A DNA stretch of 64,000 nucleotides from Gammaproteobacteria bacterium (lineage in GTDB: Bacteria > Pseudomonadota > Gammaproteobacteria > Pseudomonadales > Pseudohongiellaceae): contig SHZK01000001.1 of NCBI GenBank assembly GCA_009692305.1, positions 124,001 through 188,000 on the forward strand, written 5' to 3'. Each line of letters begins with the position of its first letter. The stretch's first letter is position 1. The notes below the pieces were generated by a model. That model made no database searches, was not told where the DNA came from, and saw only the letters and a program-made list of their open reading frames with translations. This document shows positions 26,802 through 36,139 of this stretch, one piece after another. The translations under genes were made by a program, and so were the position numbers.

Positions 26802-27413
26802 CTAATCGTTGGTGCCAAATTTCAGTTTGCGCGCCGCTTCGTGCTCTGCTTTAAGTTGACCGATTTGCAGCAACGCCTCCAGGTAAGCTGGATTTTCCTG
26901 GGCAATGCGCAGGATTTCCGCACTCAGTTCTGCGTACTTGGCAATGGCCTGGAACTGCAGGTTCTTTTCCGATTCAATAGTACTGAGTCCCTGCTCCAGC
27001 CGCACGAAATCTATGCCATCTTCAGTAAAGGCATCGCGAATCAGTGGCAGAGCGCTTTGTGCATTTTCTCGCTTCAGCTTGCTGAGGAATACCGGTTCGC
27101 AATTGCGCTGGATAATGTGCGAAGTTGTTCTGGTTTCGCTGACACAAAATATGTCCAGGTCATCAGAATTGTTCAGTTCATTGAAAGCACGATACATATC
27201 TTCTTCAATGCGATCGATCGTGTTTCTCATTGACGACAGCGTGCGTTCACCGATCACCGTGATCTGTTCGATGGATCTGGATGGAGCTTGCGGCGCAGCA
27301 ACAGCAGGCTCCTTTGCATTGTCTGTATCCTGCCCATGCAGCAATTGAAGCGGCGCCCCTGAGCACAAGATCAGAACGCAAAGGCGTACACTCAATAAGT
27401 TACACCTACTCAT
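26802..27413 (-). CDS. Secreted protein with NELNxxDDxDIFC motif, unknown function
   Basis: A 203-residue exported protein. The ATG at 27413 overlaps the end of the preceding oxidoreductase gene by 8 bases and opens a signal peptide (to LLHGQ). The mature part begins with EQITVIGERTL, resembling the TonB-box region of outer-membrane receptors, then RMxRAFNELNNSDDLDIFC and a C-terminal long helix rich in Glu, Ala and Gln (residues 140-195). Two cysteines in the middle (DIFC, RNC) could pair. The pattern is frequent among gammaproteobacterial hypotheticals. Function unknown. Confidence 0.65.
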   Translation of the reverse strand: MSRCNLLSVRLCVLILCSGAPLQLLHGQDTDNAKEPAVAAPQAPSRSIEQITVIGERTLSSMRNTIDRIEEDMYRAFNELNNSDDLDIFCVSETRTTSHIIQRNCEPVFLSKLKRENAQSALPLIRDAFTEDGIDFVRLEQGLSTIESEKNLQFQAIAKYAELSAEILRIAQENPAYLEALLQIGQLKAEHEAARKLKFGTND

Positions 27414-28536
27414 TAGTAGCCCATGGATCATGCATCGCCCGGAAGAACGCCGAGTGTCCATCCAGAATGCGTCTGCTTGCGACCGGGTCAGGCTCAGTCG
27501 ACCATTGATTGCGCTCAAAGGTGCCGCCCAAAAGGATGCCGTCATGGCGTGGGAACATATACAGTCCGCCATTACCTATGATCATGTAATCCACTTCTTC
27601 CTGTGGTAACAGAATACTCAGTTGGCCCTTGATGGGGATCAGTGCCTGGTCGTTGAATAAATCCCGCGCGCCGAGACCCGAGCAATTCAGGATAACCGGT
27701 TCCGCCAGGCTCAGCACTTGTTGGCGATCGGCGAAATCCACTACCTGAATGTTGCCACCGGCCGCATGAAAATCCTGCAGCATTGCCGGCAGGTAGATAG
27801 CCGGTTCAATCAGCATGGTGTCGTAGTGCCTTACATAAGGTGCCGCGAATGGATGCCGACCCGGAGCGATATCCATCAACTGCGGATACATCCCTGCATG
27901 TCTGTCATTGAAGTTGTCAGATGGTGCCGGTTCGCTGCCAATCGTGTAGTTGCTGATCCAGCGCACGCCGTATCTGGGGCCCACCAGATTCTGGAAATAG
28001 CCATAGGCCAGACGCATGGCCTCTTCGAATTGCAGTGCGAATGCCGGCGTCACGTATTCATCATCATATACAGAAGTCGGTGACCACTGTCCGCCGGCAA
28101 TATTGGACGTGGTATTCGGCGGCAGGTCTTTGGCGTAGATAGTGACTTGCCAGCCTTGATTCTGCAGCAAGCGAGCAGTGGCCAGGCCTACTGCGCCACA
28201 GCCAATAACCGCGCATTGTTTATGCTCGGTTTGTACTGCCATTTGCATCGCCAAATGTGCCGTACCCCAGGACAGCGTGATGCCACCACCGCCATGACCA
28301 TAGTTATGAATGACCAGCTTGTCATCGAAGGTTTCTGCCTTTACCACGAATCCCGCGCTGCGAAATGGGCGCAGACCAGCAACCGTGCGAATGACCCGAT
28401 TGTCTTCCACCAGTACCCGGCGTATTGGTACGCCTGAAGGCGTGAAATTCGCTGCATTCGAATTGCCGATACTGGTGCATCCGGCAAGCAGTGGCAGCAT
28501 GCTCATGGCCTGCATAAAGCCGCGTCGGCTGGTCAT
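27406..28536 (-). CDS. Tat-exported FAD-dependent D-amino-acid-oxidase-like lipoprotein
   Basis: A 376-residue flavoprotein of the DAO family. The N-terminus MTSRRGFMQ has twin arginines and is followed by LPLLAGC, a lipobox, so it is predicted to fold in the cytoplasm and be anchored in the envelope. FAD contacts are VIGCGAVGLATARLL (Rossmann) near residue 105 and NTTSNIAGGQWSP near 140. NCSGLGARDLF and PIKGQLSIL are DAO signatures. DAO enzymes oxidise D-amino acids or related amines to imino acids with hydrogen peroxide release. It overlaps the next gene by 8 bases. The substrate is unknown. Confidence 0.85.
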   Translation of the reverse strand: MTSRRGFMQAMSMLPLLAGCTSIGNSNAANFTPSGVPIRRVLVEDNRVIRTVAGLRPFRSAGFVVKAETFDDKLVIHNYGHGGGGITLSWGTAHLAMQMAVQTEHKQCAVIGCGAVGLATARLLQNQGWQVTIYAKDLPPNTTSNIAGGQWSPTSVYDDEYVTPAFALQFEEAMRLAYGYFQNLVGPRYGVRWISNYTIGSEPAPSDNFNDRHAGMYPQLMDIAPGRHPFAAPYVRHYDTMLIEPAIYLPAMLQDFHAAGGNIQVVDFADRQQVLSLAEPVILNCSGLGARDLFNDQALIPIKGQLSILLPQEEVDYMIIGNGGLYMFPRHDGILLGGTFERNQWSTEPDPVASRRILDGHSAFFRAMHDPWATNE

Positions 28537-28712
28537 ATGTGAATCCGTCCTCGCGCAGTCTCTGCCAGTGCTTTATGACTCATGCTGTAGCAATAAAGTT
28601 ATCAATATCTAGTCTGCCCAACTCGCGTTGGTTTTCGGATGAGCGAGCAGCCATGCTACCCTGTTATGGATTAGGATGCATTTTAAGTAGTTGCTTTGGC
28701 GCGCAAAAAAAA

Positions 28713-29681
28713 TCAGGGAATCAACAGCACTTTGCCAGTGGTCTTGCGACCTTCCAGTGCGCGATGGGCGTCTTGCACTTCTGATAATGGAAATTTGTGC
28801 TCAATCCGCAATTTCACCTCGCCGTCACGCACCCATCTGAAGAACTCATTGGCACGCAATTCGAGGTCGGTAGCACAGGCGATATAGTCAAACAGTTTGG
28901 GACGAGTCAGGTACAGAGAACCTTTGGCTGCCAGCATAGCGGGATTGAATTGGGTAACGGCGCCCGAGGAATTTCCATACAAAACCAGCATGCCTCTTGG
29001 TTTCAGGCAGTTCAGGCTTTTCTCAAAAGTAGCGAGGCCAACTGAGTCGTAGACAACGTCAAGCCCGTCACCGCGGGTTATGCGCCTGATCTCTTTCTCG
29101 AAATCCTGCTCAGTATAGAGGATGACGTCGTGGGCGCCTGCGGCCCTGGAAAGTTCGGCCTTTTCCCGGGTCGAGACAGTTGTGATCACATGAGCGCCCA
29201 TGTTTCTCGCAATCTGGGTGAGCAATAAACCGACGCCACCGGCTCCGGCATGAATCAGGCAGTACGAATCTTCATTCAGCACAAAAGTGGATCGGCTCAA
29301 ATAATGCGCGGTGCAACCCTGTAGCATGGACGCAGCCGCTTGTTCGAAGCTGATTCCTTCCGGTATGAGTATAGCGCTGCTTTGATCTACTACCGCGTAG
29401 TCCGCGTACGCACCCTGCGCGTTGGCGAAGGCCACGCGCTGACCGCGGTCGAACCGCGTTATTTCCAGCCCAAGTTGTACAATGACACCGGCACCTTCCA
29501 ATCCCAGCTTGGCGGGCAGTTCCAGCGGATAGAGTCCGCTTCTCTGGTAAGTATCTATATAGTTCAAGCCCGCTGCCTCGATCTTGACCAGTAATTGCTG
29601 ATGATGCGGGCGTGGCTTATCGACTTCACCGTAATGCATGACCTCGGGACCGCCAAATTCCTTGATTGTTACTGCCTTCAT
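28713..29681 (-). CDS. Quinone oxidoreductase, zinc-independent MDR superfamily
   Basis: A 322-residue NADPH:quinone oxidoreductase-like enzyme. The start MKAVTIKEFGGPEV at 29681 is typical of the family. The substrate domain has EAAGLNYIDTYQRSG and LGLEGAGVI. The cofactor domain has HAGAGGVGLLLTQIAR near residue 145, with the AxxGxxG nucleotide fold. No structural zinc cysteine cluster is present, as expected for QOR. It probably reduces quinones or alkenals in the cytoplasm. It is monocistronic. Confidence 0.9.
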   Translation of the reverse strand: MKAVTIKEFGGPEVMHYGEVDKPRPHHQQLLVKIEAAGLNYIDTYQRSGLYPLELPAKLGLEGAGVIVQLGLEITRFDRGQRVAFANAQGAYADYAVVDQSSAILIPEGISFEQAAASMLQGCTAHYLSRSTFVLNEDSYCLIHAGAGGVGLLLTQIARNMGAHVITTVSTREKAELSRAAGAHDVILYTEQDFEKEIRRITRGDGLDVVYDSVGLATFEKSLNCLKPRGMLVLYGNSSGAVTQFNPAMLAAKGSLYLTRPKLFDYIACATDLELRANEFFRWVRDGEVKLRIEHKFPLSEVQDAHRALEGRKTTGKVLLIP

Positions 29682-29847
29682 TGCATTCTTTCCCTGCAAA
29701 AATGGTATTTATCGCAAAATTTTACCCAGCTGACAACGGCTTATGATTTCCGGTCGCAAAGCTGGACGGGCTGGTGGGTGGGGTTTATTCTGTCCTTGCT
29801 CGAGCACCATCCCATGGCTCACCCATCCCGCCCCGGAGTTCCACAGC

Positions 29848-30933
29848 ATGCGACCAAATCATCAACTACAACAAAAATCTTCATACTGTCGCCAATGCCT
29901 GCTGGCAATGTGTCTGCTTACCGCAGCAAGTGTCAGTTACGCCCAGACTACTACGGTTGAGCTCAGCCAGCAGATGCTGGATTCCTCTATTCGATTTCTT
30001 TCCAGTCTAGACGCTGAGCAAGCAAAACTCGCGCAATTTGCTTTTGAAGATGAAGAACGCCTGAATTGGCACTTTATTCCACGGGCACGCAATGGCATAC
30101 CTCTAAAGGATTTGACGCAGGCACAAAGAGAGAATGCCATGGCTTTGTTGCAGACTTTTCTCAGTGCCAAGGGCTTTGCCAAATCGGAAAGCATCCGTGG
30201 CCTGGAAAATGTGCTGGCGGCGATTGAACAAAATGGCCGCTTCGTGCGTGACCCGGAACTGTATTACCTCACCGTGTTCGGCAATCCTACCCTGAATGGC
30301 GATTGGGCAATGCGCTACGAAGGGCATCATCAGGCCTTTAACTGGACCTTCAGTGGTGGCGTCGGCATTGCCAGCACGCCGCAATTTTTTGGCAGCAATC
30401 CCGCCGAAGTGCGAGAGGGGCCGCAACAGGGGCTGCGGGTACTGGCAGCTGAAGAAGATCTCGCGCGCGAGCTGGTCAAATCCTTGTCGGCTGACCAATT
30501 GGCAATCGCACTGCTGACTGGCACTGCGCCCAACGATATTTTCACTGCAGCAGAAAAGGAAGTCGCCCCATTGAAGCCAGAGGGAATACGTTATGATGCG
30601 CTGAATCAGCAACAACAACAGTTATTGCTGCAGTTGATAGCAGAAGTTGCCTCAACCCAGTCAGAAATTCTGGCGGCACAACGGATGGAGCAGATCGCCG
30701 CAGCCGGGAATGATTCGATATTATTTGCGTGGATCGGCGGTCTGGAAAAAGGCGACCCGCATTATTATCGCGTGCAGGGAGCCGGCTTTCTCATTGAATA
30801 CGACAATACCCAGAATGATGCGAACCATGTGCACCTGGTTTGGCGAGACTTCACCGGTGACTTCGGCAGAGATCTGATTCGAATGCATTACGGCACGGTT
30901 GCTGCCGAGCACGGCGCTGGACATCAACACTAA
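29848..30933 (+). CDS. Secreted DUF3500 protein
   Basis: A 361-residue exported protein of the DUF3500 family. The ATG at 29848 has CGGAG 9 bases upstream and a signal peptide ending SVSYAQ. Family hallmarks are WHFIPRARNGIPLKDLT near residue 70, RDPELYYLTVFGNP near 135, RYEGHHQAFNWT near 155 and FFGSNPAEVREGPQ near 180. A closing HVHLVWRDFTGDFG follows. The conserved GHH and HVHLVWRD could bind metal. No function is known for the family. It is followed 32 bases later by a PQQ sugar dehydrogenase gene and probably shares its promoter. Confidence 0.85.
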   Translation: MRPNHQLQQKSSYCRQCLLAMCLLTAASVSYAQTTTVELSQQMLDSSIRFLSSLDAEQAKLAQFAFEDEERLNWHFIPRARNGIPLKDLTQAQRENAMALLQTFLSAKGFAKSESIRGLENVLAAIEQNGRFVRDPELYYLTVFGNPTLNGDWAMRYEGHHQAFNWTFSGGVGIASTPQFFGSNPAEVREGPQQGLRVLAAEEDLARELVKSLSADQLAIALLTGTAPNDIFTAAEKEVAPLKPEGIRYDALNQQQQQLLLQLIAEVASTQSEILAAQRMEQIAAAGNDSILFAWIGGLEKGDPHYYRVQGAGFLIEYDNTQNDANHVHLVWRDFTGDFGRDLIRMHYGTVAAEHGAGHQH

Positions 30934-30965
30934 ATCCAATAATTTCTCTCAATCTGGAGTAATGC

Positions 30966-32171
30966 ATGTTTCGAGTCACGCAAGCGGTTGCCGTAGCTCT
31001 GTCAGTGAGTGCAAGTGTGCTGCTGTCTGCGGCAGTGGTTGCTCAAACAACCCTGACGGGACCGGTGGAGTTTCACACCTTCGAAGTGCCAACAATTCGC
31101 GTCACGCCGGTTGCGACCGGACTGGCCAATCCTTTTGCATTCGCATTTCGCAAGAACGGCGACATTCTCATTACTGAGCGCTATACCGGTAAATTGCGGA
31201 TAATTCGTGAGGGCATTTTGCAAGAAGCGGATATAAGCGGAGTACCTGCCGTCTATTCAGAAGTGTTTCGTGCCGGGTTGATGTCCATTGCATTGCATCC
31301 TGATGATGATGCCATTGTCTATATGACCTACACCAAACCAATCGCAGTGGCAGGTGAGCCGGAACAAACTGTGGCGCTGGTGCGGGCACGCCTGCAGGAG
31401 AATCGACTCACTGATGTGCAGGAAATTTTTACGGCTAAAGGTCTCGATACCGCAATCGCAGGATCTACCCTGTTATTTACGCCCGACAAAAAGCTGTTCA
31501 TGTCAGTAGGTGGTGCCTATGTTTTCGCAGGCACCGGCGAATTTGCGCAAGACCCTGCGCTACACTATGGCAAATTGCTGCGCTTGAATGATGATGGTAC
31601 CGCAGTAGCAGACAATCCTTTTGTCGCCGATGGCAGCTACCTTCCTGAGGTTTACAGTGTCGGCCATCGCAATCAGTTAGGCTTGGCTATTAATCCCACC
31701 ACAGGTGAGCTATGGGCCAGCGAGAATGGCCCGCAAGGTGGTGATGAGGTCAATATTATCAATCCTGGCGCCAATTATGGCTGGCCTCTGGTTTCATCCA
31801 GTCGTCAATATCGGGGCGACTGGGTCAGCAGCGTAAAACAGCAGGCTGGTTATGAAGATCCGGAGCTGCTCTGGTGGCCTTCAATAGCCGTATCAGCAAT
31901 CATGTTCTATGGCGGTGATCAATTTCCGGAATGGCAGGGGAACCTGTTTGTCGGCTCGATGGTTATGGGCCGTATTCCAGGTACTGGCCATCTGGAGCGA
32001 GTGGTGTTCAATAGTCGCGGCCAGGAAATACGCCGGGAGACTTTGCTCAGGGAAATAGGGCAACGGCTGCGGGATGTACAGCAGGGTCCCGACGGCTTTA
32101 TTTATGTGTTGATGGATGAAGAAGATGGCAGCTTGCTCCGCATCGAGCCTGTGCGAGAAGCAGAATGCTGA
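30966..32171 (+). CDS. Soluble PQQ-dependent sugar dehydrogenase (GDH-B/Asd type)
   Basis: A 401-residue exported six-bladed quinoprotein of the glucose/sorbosone dehydrogenase family (signal peptide to VVAQT). Motifs include LANPFAFAFRKNGDILITER near residue 55, SIALHPDD, the YSVGHRNQLGLA catalytic histidine region near 230, the SENGPQGGDEVNII calcium/PQQ loop near 255 and PGANYGWPL. TCTGGAG precedes the start. Members oxidise aldoses to lactones in the periplasm with PQQ. It pairs with the DUF3500 gene. A hairpin follows the stop. Confidence 0.9.
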   Translation: MFRVTQAVAVALSVSASVLLSAAVVAQTTLTGPVEFHTFEVPTIRVTPVATGLANPFAFAFRKNGDILITERYTGKLRIIREGILQEADISGVPAVYSEVFRAGLMSIALHPDDDAIVYMTYTKPIAVAGEPEQTVALVRARLQENRLTDVQEIFTAKGLDTAIAGSTLLFTPDKKLFMSVGGAYVFAGTGEFAQDPALHYGKLLRLNDDGTAVADNPFVADGSYLPEVYSVGHRNQLGLAINPTTGELWASENGPQGGDEVNIINPGANYGWPLVSSSRQYRGDWVSSVKQQAGYEDPELLWWPSIAVSAIMFYGGDQFPEWQGNLFVGSMVMGRIPGTGHLERVVFNSRGQEIRRETLLREIGQRLRDVQQGPDGFIYVLMDEEDGSLLRIEPVREAEC

Positions 32172-32199
32172 ATCCTGCCTGAGAGTATCAGGCAGGATT
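32171..32199 (+). terminator. Perfect 12-base hairpin after the sugar dehydrogenase
   Basis: AATCCTGCCTGA and TCAGGCAGGATT are a perfect 12-base stem with a GAGTA loop, beginning at the last base of the stop codon. No T run follows, so it may be an RNA-stabilising or Rho-assisted 3' end rather than a classic terminator. Confidence 0.6.
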
Positions 32200-32473
32200 A
32201 AAGGTGGCTTAGAAGCGATGAGTTCTCCGGTTTCGTAAGTTGTGAATCAGTAATATTCCCCGTTCACCAGCAATCCTGGAAATTCCCCATTACATGTCTG
32301 CAAGCATATGCGAGCAAGCCATTCGTGGAAATTCAGCTCGACACTTCCTCGCGAAGGATGTGCGCAGCTGGTCCCGCAGGACAATTTGTCACAAAACAAG
32401 CCAAATATGCTGGGCTACAATCCAGAACTTGCAGGATCAGCGTATAGACCAAGTCAGCTAAAGACTGGCACTC
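32200..32473. other. Intergenic region before TonB receptor
   Basis: Beyond the hairpin, about 275 bases precede the receptor gene. I see no gene, strong hairpin or recognisable operator. No clear ribosome-binding site is present before the first ATG (32474). Confidence 0.4.
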
Positions 32474-34672
32474 ATGAAATTAATGCGTAAATGCAGACGT
32501 CTGGAGCAGCTATTGATGGTTACAAGGCAGTACAACGGACCAATCACGCGCCTCGGTGCTTTGCTTCTTGCTATTGGTTTATGCAGCACTTCCGCAGCCC
32601 AAACTGATACATCCAGCGCTCTTGAAAGTACCACTATTACTTATCCGGCAGCCTATTTTGCGGAATTCGCACCGGTCTCGGTCAACGACATGCTCAATGT
32701 CATTCCCGGGATGAATATGATGATGGGTGGTGGCCCGGGCGGTGGCGGCGGTAACGATCGTCGCGGCCTTGGTGCCGGCGAGAATGAAATCCTCATCAAC
32801 GGTCAACGCATGACCGGCAAGAATACCTCTGCCCGTGATCAGCTGAGTCGAATCTCCGCCAGTCAGGTTGACTATATAGAAATTATTCGTGGCTCTTCCG
32901 AAGCACTGGATGTCCGCAATTCCGGTCAAACGCTTAACATCGTGCTGTTGGATTCTCTCTCCCGGCGCAGCATCAACACCGAGGTCAATATGGATTATAT
33001 CCATGATGGCACGGTGGGTCCGGGTGCAAAATTTTCCGTTTCCGGTCAGACCGGAGCACTGAATTACCTGTTCAGTGCCGATGCTGAGCCGCGTTATAGC
33101 AACGAAACCAGACGAGAAGTCAGCTATTTACCGGATTACTCACTTAAAGATGTCACTTACGAAGAGGACATCAGGGACGAAACCGAAGCCGACTTCAGCG
33201 GCGCTCTGAGTTATCAGTTCGACAAGGATCTGGTGCAGTTCAATGCGCTTTACGGTTTCAGCAAGCCGCCGTCAGAGACCTATCGTGAGATTACCAATTA
33301 CACCGGCAGCGCCCCGGTATTATTCCGCGAACGCGAAGCCAGAGATTTTGAGCGCTATAACTGGGAAACCAGTGGTGACTGGGACCACACTTTCGATAAC
33401 GGCAGCAAGTATCGGCTGTTATTCGTGGTAAATGATCGTCAGGGAGAAGGTGCCAGAGAACGTTTCAGTATTACCGATAGCGGCGATAACAAGAGTCTTT
33501 ACCTCTACAATCTTGGACGTGATCGTGAGCGCATTTTGCGCTCCTCCTACACCCTCAGCCCGGTGTCCGGCCACGGACTCGAGGTGGGTATGGAGCGCGC
33601 CCAGACGCTGCGCAATTCGCAATTGCGCCTGGGTCTGGCGATTCCCGGCATTGCTTCGAACACAGTAGGTGGATTGGTGCCAGTGTCGGTAGACAACAGT
33701 ACCTCGGAAGTCGAAGAAATCCGTTACGAAGCATTCGCCATGCATAACTGGCAAATCAATGACCGCATGTCATTGGAAAGCACACTGTTATTGGAATCTT
33801 CTGAAATCACCCAGAGCGGCGATGTCAATAAATCCAGAGATTTTGACTTTCTGCGTCCCAAGGTGGATTACCGGTTTGACATAACCGGCAGTCTGCAATT
33901 GCGTCTGGGAGTTGAAAAAGACGTTTCACAACTAAGTTTTTCCGACTTCAGCGCCTCGGTCGACTACTCCGATCTGGACAAGGAAACGGAGGCCGGCAAC
34001 CCGGAAATCGTGCAGGAGCAGGCCTGGGTCTACAGCGTCAATATGGAATACCGACTGCCGAACGACAATGGCGTCATTAACACCGGTATTTTTTATCGTG
34101 ATATTGCCGATGTGATTGACCGCATCGATATTTCAACAGCCACCAGATTATTGTCCGCCCGCGGCAATATCGGTACCGCCAAACGCTATGGCATCAACAC
34201 GAGTCTGAGCACCAGACTCGGTTATATGGGTCTGCCCAACGCCATGTTAACCGCTAGTCTGAGTCTGGGTGACTCGGAAGTTACCGATCCCTTCTTGGGA
34301 ATAGAGCGCCGTATGCGTAACAATGGTCGTGGCTACAGCAACCTCGGATTCCGCCATGACCTGCCGCAGATGGATGCGAACTACGGTTTTAATGTCGGCA
34401 TGCCAATGAACGGCGGCAGCGGCCGCAGGTTTATCGATATAGATGATATCGAAGTGGAATCCAGCGAACCGCAAATGAGCCTGTTTGCAGAAAAGAAAGC
34501 GTTTGGTGGTACCACATTCCGCTTGGAAGCCAGAAATATCCTCGACAGTCAGTGGTGCCGGGAACGAACCAGATTCAATGGCGCTACTGTGAATGGAATC
34601 ATCGAAGAAATCGAAGACTCCTGTAACTCCAGTGGTCTCCAGCTGGCATTGAAGGTTCGCAAAACTTTCTGA
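32474..34672 (+). CDS. TonB-dependent outer-membrane receptor with glycine-rich plug insertion
   Basis: A 732-residue receptor. A signal peptide ends around CSTSAAQ. The plug domain has VNDMLNVIPGMNMM, then a short Met/Gly-rich insertion (MMGGGPGGGGGND), INGQRMTGKN and YIEIIRGSSEALDVRNSGQ, the usual end of the plug. The barrel strands end with a C-terminal LALKVRKTF, the terminal-phenylalanine rule of outer-membrane barrels. The first ATG is given. A later one (32516) would shorten the signal region. The ligand cannot be predicted. The Met/Gly insertion near the plug apex is unusual. Confidence 0.85.
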   Translation: MKLMRKCRRLEQLLMVTRQYNGPITRLGALLLAIGLCSTSAAQTDTSSALESTTITYPAAYFAEFAPVSVNDMLNVIPGMNMMMGGGPGGGGGNDRRGLGAGENEILINGQRMTGKNTSARDQLSRISASQVDYIEIIRGSSEALDVRNSGQTLNIVLLDSLSRRSINTEVNMDYIHDGTVGPGAKFSVSGQTGALNYLFSADAEPRYSNETRREVSYLPDYSLKDVTYEEDIRDETEADFSGALSYQFDKDLVQFNALYGFSKPPSETYREITNYTGSAPVLFREREARDFERYNWETSGDWDHTFDNGSKYRLLFVVNDRQGEGARERFSITDSGDNKSLYLYNLGRDRERILRSSYTLSPVSGHGLEVGMERAQTLRNSQLRLGLAIPGIASNTVGGLVPVSVDNSTSEVEEIRYEAFAMHNWQINDRMSLESTLLLESSEITQSGDVNKSRDFDFLRPKVDYRFDITGSLQLRLGVEKDVSQLSFSDFSASVDYSDLDKETEAGNPEIVQEQAWVYSVNMEYRLPNDNGVINTGIFYRDIADVIDRIDISTATRLLSARGNIGTAKRYGINTSLSTRLGYMGLPNAMLTASLSLGDSEVTDPFLGIERRMRNNGRGYSNLGFRHDLPQMDANYGFNVGMPMNGGSGRRFIDIDDIEVESSEPQMSLFAEKKAFGGTTFRLEARNILDSQWCRERTRFNGATVNGIIEEIEDSCNSSGLQLALKVRKTF

Positions 34673-34700
34673 GGTTGCTCTTGCCGGTTCGACTCGATAC

Positions 34701-35147
34701 CTAGACTGCGCTTGTCCTGCCGCCATCGCCGCTTGACTGCAAGCGGACCCCGCTCTGGATACTTAACCAGGCCATCGGCAGATAGGCCGCTATCAGATCC
34801 AGTGCGATGAACCAGGCCGGCGCAGGGATCATGAAACTTGCGGCGATGCCACCACAGAGATAGACCACGCCGATCGCATAGGCGAATCGAGTCTTGAAAT
34901 TCGCTGCAATCAGATAAGCGACCAGCGCGCCGAAGAATGTGCCCAGTGCGTGCGCCAAAAACGGCATGATGAAATGGCGTGGCTCGAACAGATGCATGCC
35001 TTGACTGAGACCCTCAGCGTTGTTCACATCGACACCGAAGGGTGGGGCAATAATGGCCGGACTGATGACAACAAGTGCCATGTTAACGGCCCCGCCAATG
35101 ACGATTCCCAGCACGACTGCTAGTACATTTCGCAATAAATTTGGCAT
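34701..35147 (-). CDS. Hypothetical four-helix membrane protein
   Basis: A 148-residue integral membrane protein with about four helices (residues 5-32, 63-85, 90-108 and 112-132) and a loop containing LFEPRHFIMPFLAHALG. A strong GGGGAGG site precedes the ATG by 7 bases. The arginine-histidine pair in the loop and the HALGT in a helix are the only polar residues of note in membrane regions. Such proteins occur widely as hypotheticals in marine bacteria. It converges with the TonB receptor gene. Confidence 0.7.
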   Translation of the reverse strand: MPNLLRNVLAVVLGIVIGGAVNMALVVISPAIIAPPFGVDVNNAEGLSQGMHLFEPRHFIMPFLAHALGTFFGALVAYLIAANFKTRFAYAIGVVYLCGGIAASFMIPAPAWFIALDLIAAYLPMAWLSIQSGVRLQSSGDGGRTSAV

Positions 35148-35461
35148 CGGTGAACCTCCCCAAAGCTTAAGTATTGCTGGGTCAGCAAAGCGACCCAGAA
35201 AAAGGACTCAGGGTCACGCGATCTGGTCGCACGTTGGATTGTCCGCCATTTCTGTTTTGGCGGGAAGTGGCGATCCAAGCTAAACAGAGCGATGCTTGTG
35301 TCTGCATAACTCGAGGCAAAGGGGAGGTCGAACAGGTTGTACACAAATGTAGAATGCATGGCTTATAATGCGCCAGCTTGATATCTCCCCCACAACCACC
35401 AGATTACCGCCTCACTCCGAAATAATCTGAGGTTTATTAGTCTGTTACGAGCGGTACGAAA
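35148..35461. other. Intergenic region between divergent genes
   Basis: About 314 bases between the membrane protein and the DUF6445 gene. A 7-base inverted repeat (CTGGGTC at 35177-35183 and GACCCAG at 35192-35198) is the only structure seen. It could be an operator or a weak hairpin. No gene is supported. Confidence 0.4.
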
Positions 35462-36070
35462 ATGCGCGACAGGTACATAATAGTAGACGATTTTTATAAC
35501 AATCCAGATGAATTGGTGCAGGAAGCTTTGAAGGGATTAAACGAAGCAGATTCACCAACCGGGAACTATGCCGGCGTCATGACCACGAAATATTTTCTGG
35601 GAGAACCGCTGCGGGAATTATTCCAGAAACTCACGATGGAACCTTCTTTAAACTCGTCAACCAATGCCAATGGCAGATTAAGATTTACGCGCGCGAACGA
35701 TACTTTCAAATTTCATATTCATTATGATGTCGATATAAAAACGAAATGGGCAGGAGTCGTCTATCTTTCCAAGCATCATCCGAAGACAGATGGAACGTGT
35801 TTCTGGAGACATTTGCGAACTGGCCTGGAAGTGGCGCCCAATACGGTCGAAGGCTTTAACAAATACGGATGGAAAGATTTTCATGACCTGAAAGCATTTC
35901 TGGAAACAGAAGGGCTCGACGAATCATTGTGGGAAAAAACTTTTACTGTACCCTACAAATATAATCGATTGGTTTTGTTCAGGCCCTGGATGCTGCATTC
36001 TCCGGGACCATCTTTCGGGAATACATTGGAGAATTCCCGCATAGTTCAAACACTGTTTTTTGGTAACTAG
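35462..36070 (+). CDS. DUF6445-type, 2OG-Fe(II) oxygenase-like protein
   Basis: A 202-residue cytoplasmic protein. Around residues 80-90 it has FKFHIHYDVDIKTKWAGVVY, where a His-x-His/Asp set resembles the HxD metal site of 2-oxoglutarate oxygenases. Around residues 173-185 NRLVLFRPWMLHSPGPSFG provides the distal histidine. The N-terminal DDFYNNPDEL is typical of DUF6445. Neighbouring tryptophan-halogenase or SapC genes, often seen with this family, are absent. Hydroxylation of a protein or small molecule is possible but unproven. Coding is more AT-rich than its neighbours. Confidence 0.75.
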   Translation: MRDRYIIVDDFYNNPDELVQEALKGLNEADSPTGNYAGVMTTKYFLGEPLRELFQKLTMEPSLNSSTNANGRLRFTRANDTFKFHIHYDVDIKTKWAGVVYLSKHHPKTDGTCFWRHLRTGLEVAPNTVEGFNKYGWKDFHDLKAFLETEGLDESLWEKTFTVPYKYNRLVLFRPWMLHSPGPSFGNTLENSRIVQTLFFGN

Positions 36071-36139
36071 TGTTTTCATAGAGCAGCAGCATAAGGGTGG
36101 CGCTATTTAGCACGAATTGGACCGACATCCCCCCGTTGC

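Noticed and set aside
32720..32760. Met/Gly-rich repeat in the TonB receptor as a possible repeat expansion
   Set aside because: It is short and varied at the DNA level. It is described as an unusual plug insertion, not as a tandem repeat.
34680..34760. A possible tRNA-like GGTTCGACTC stretch
   Set aside because: No acceptor or anticodon stem can be folded around it, and it overlaps the 3' end of the membrane-protein gene.
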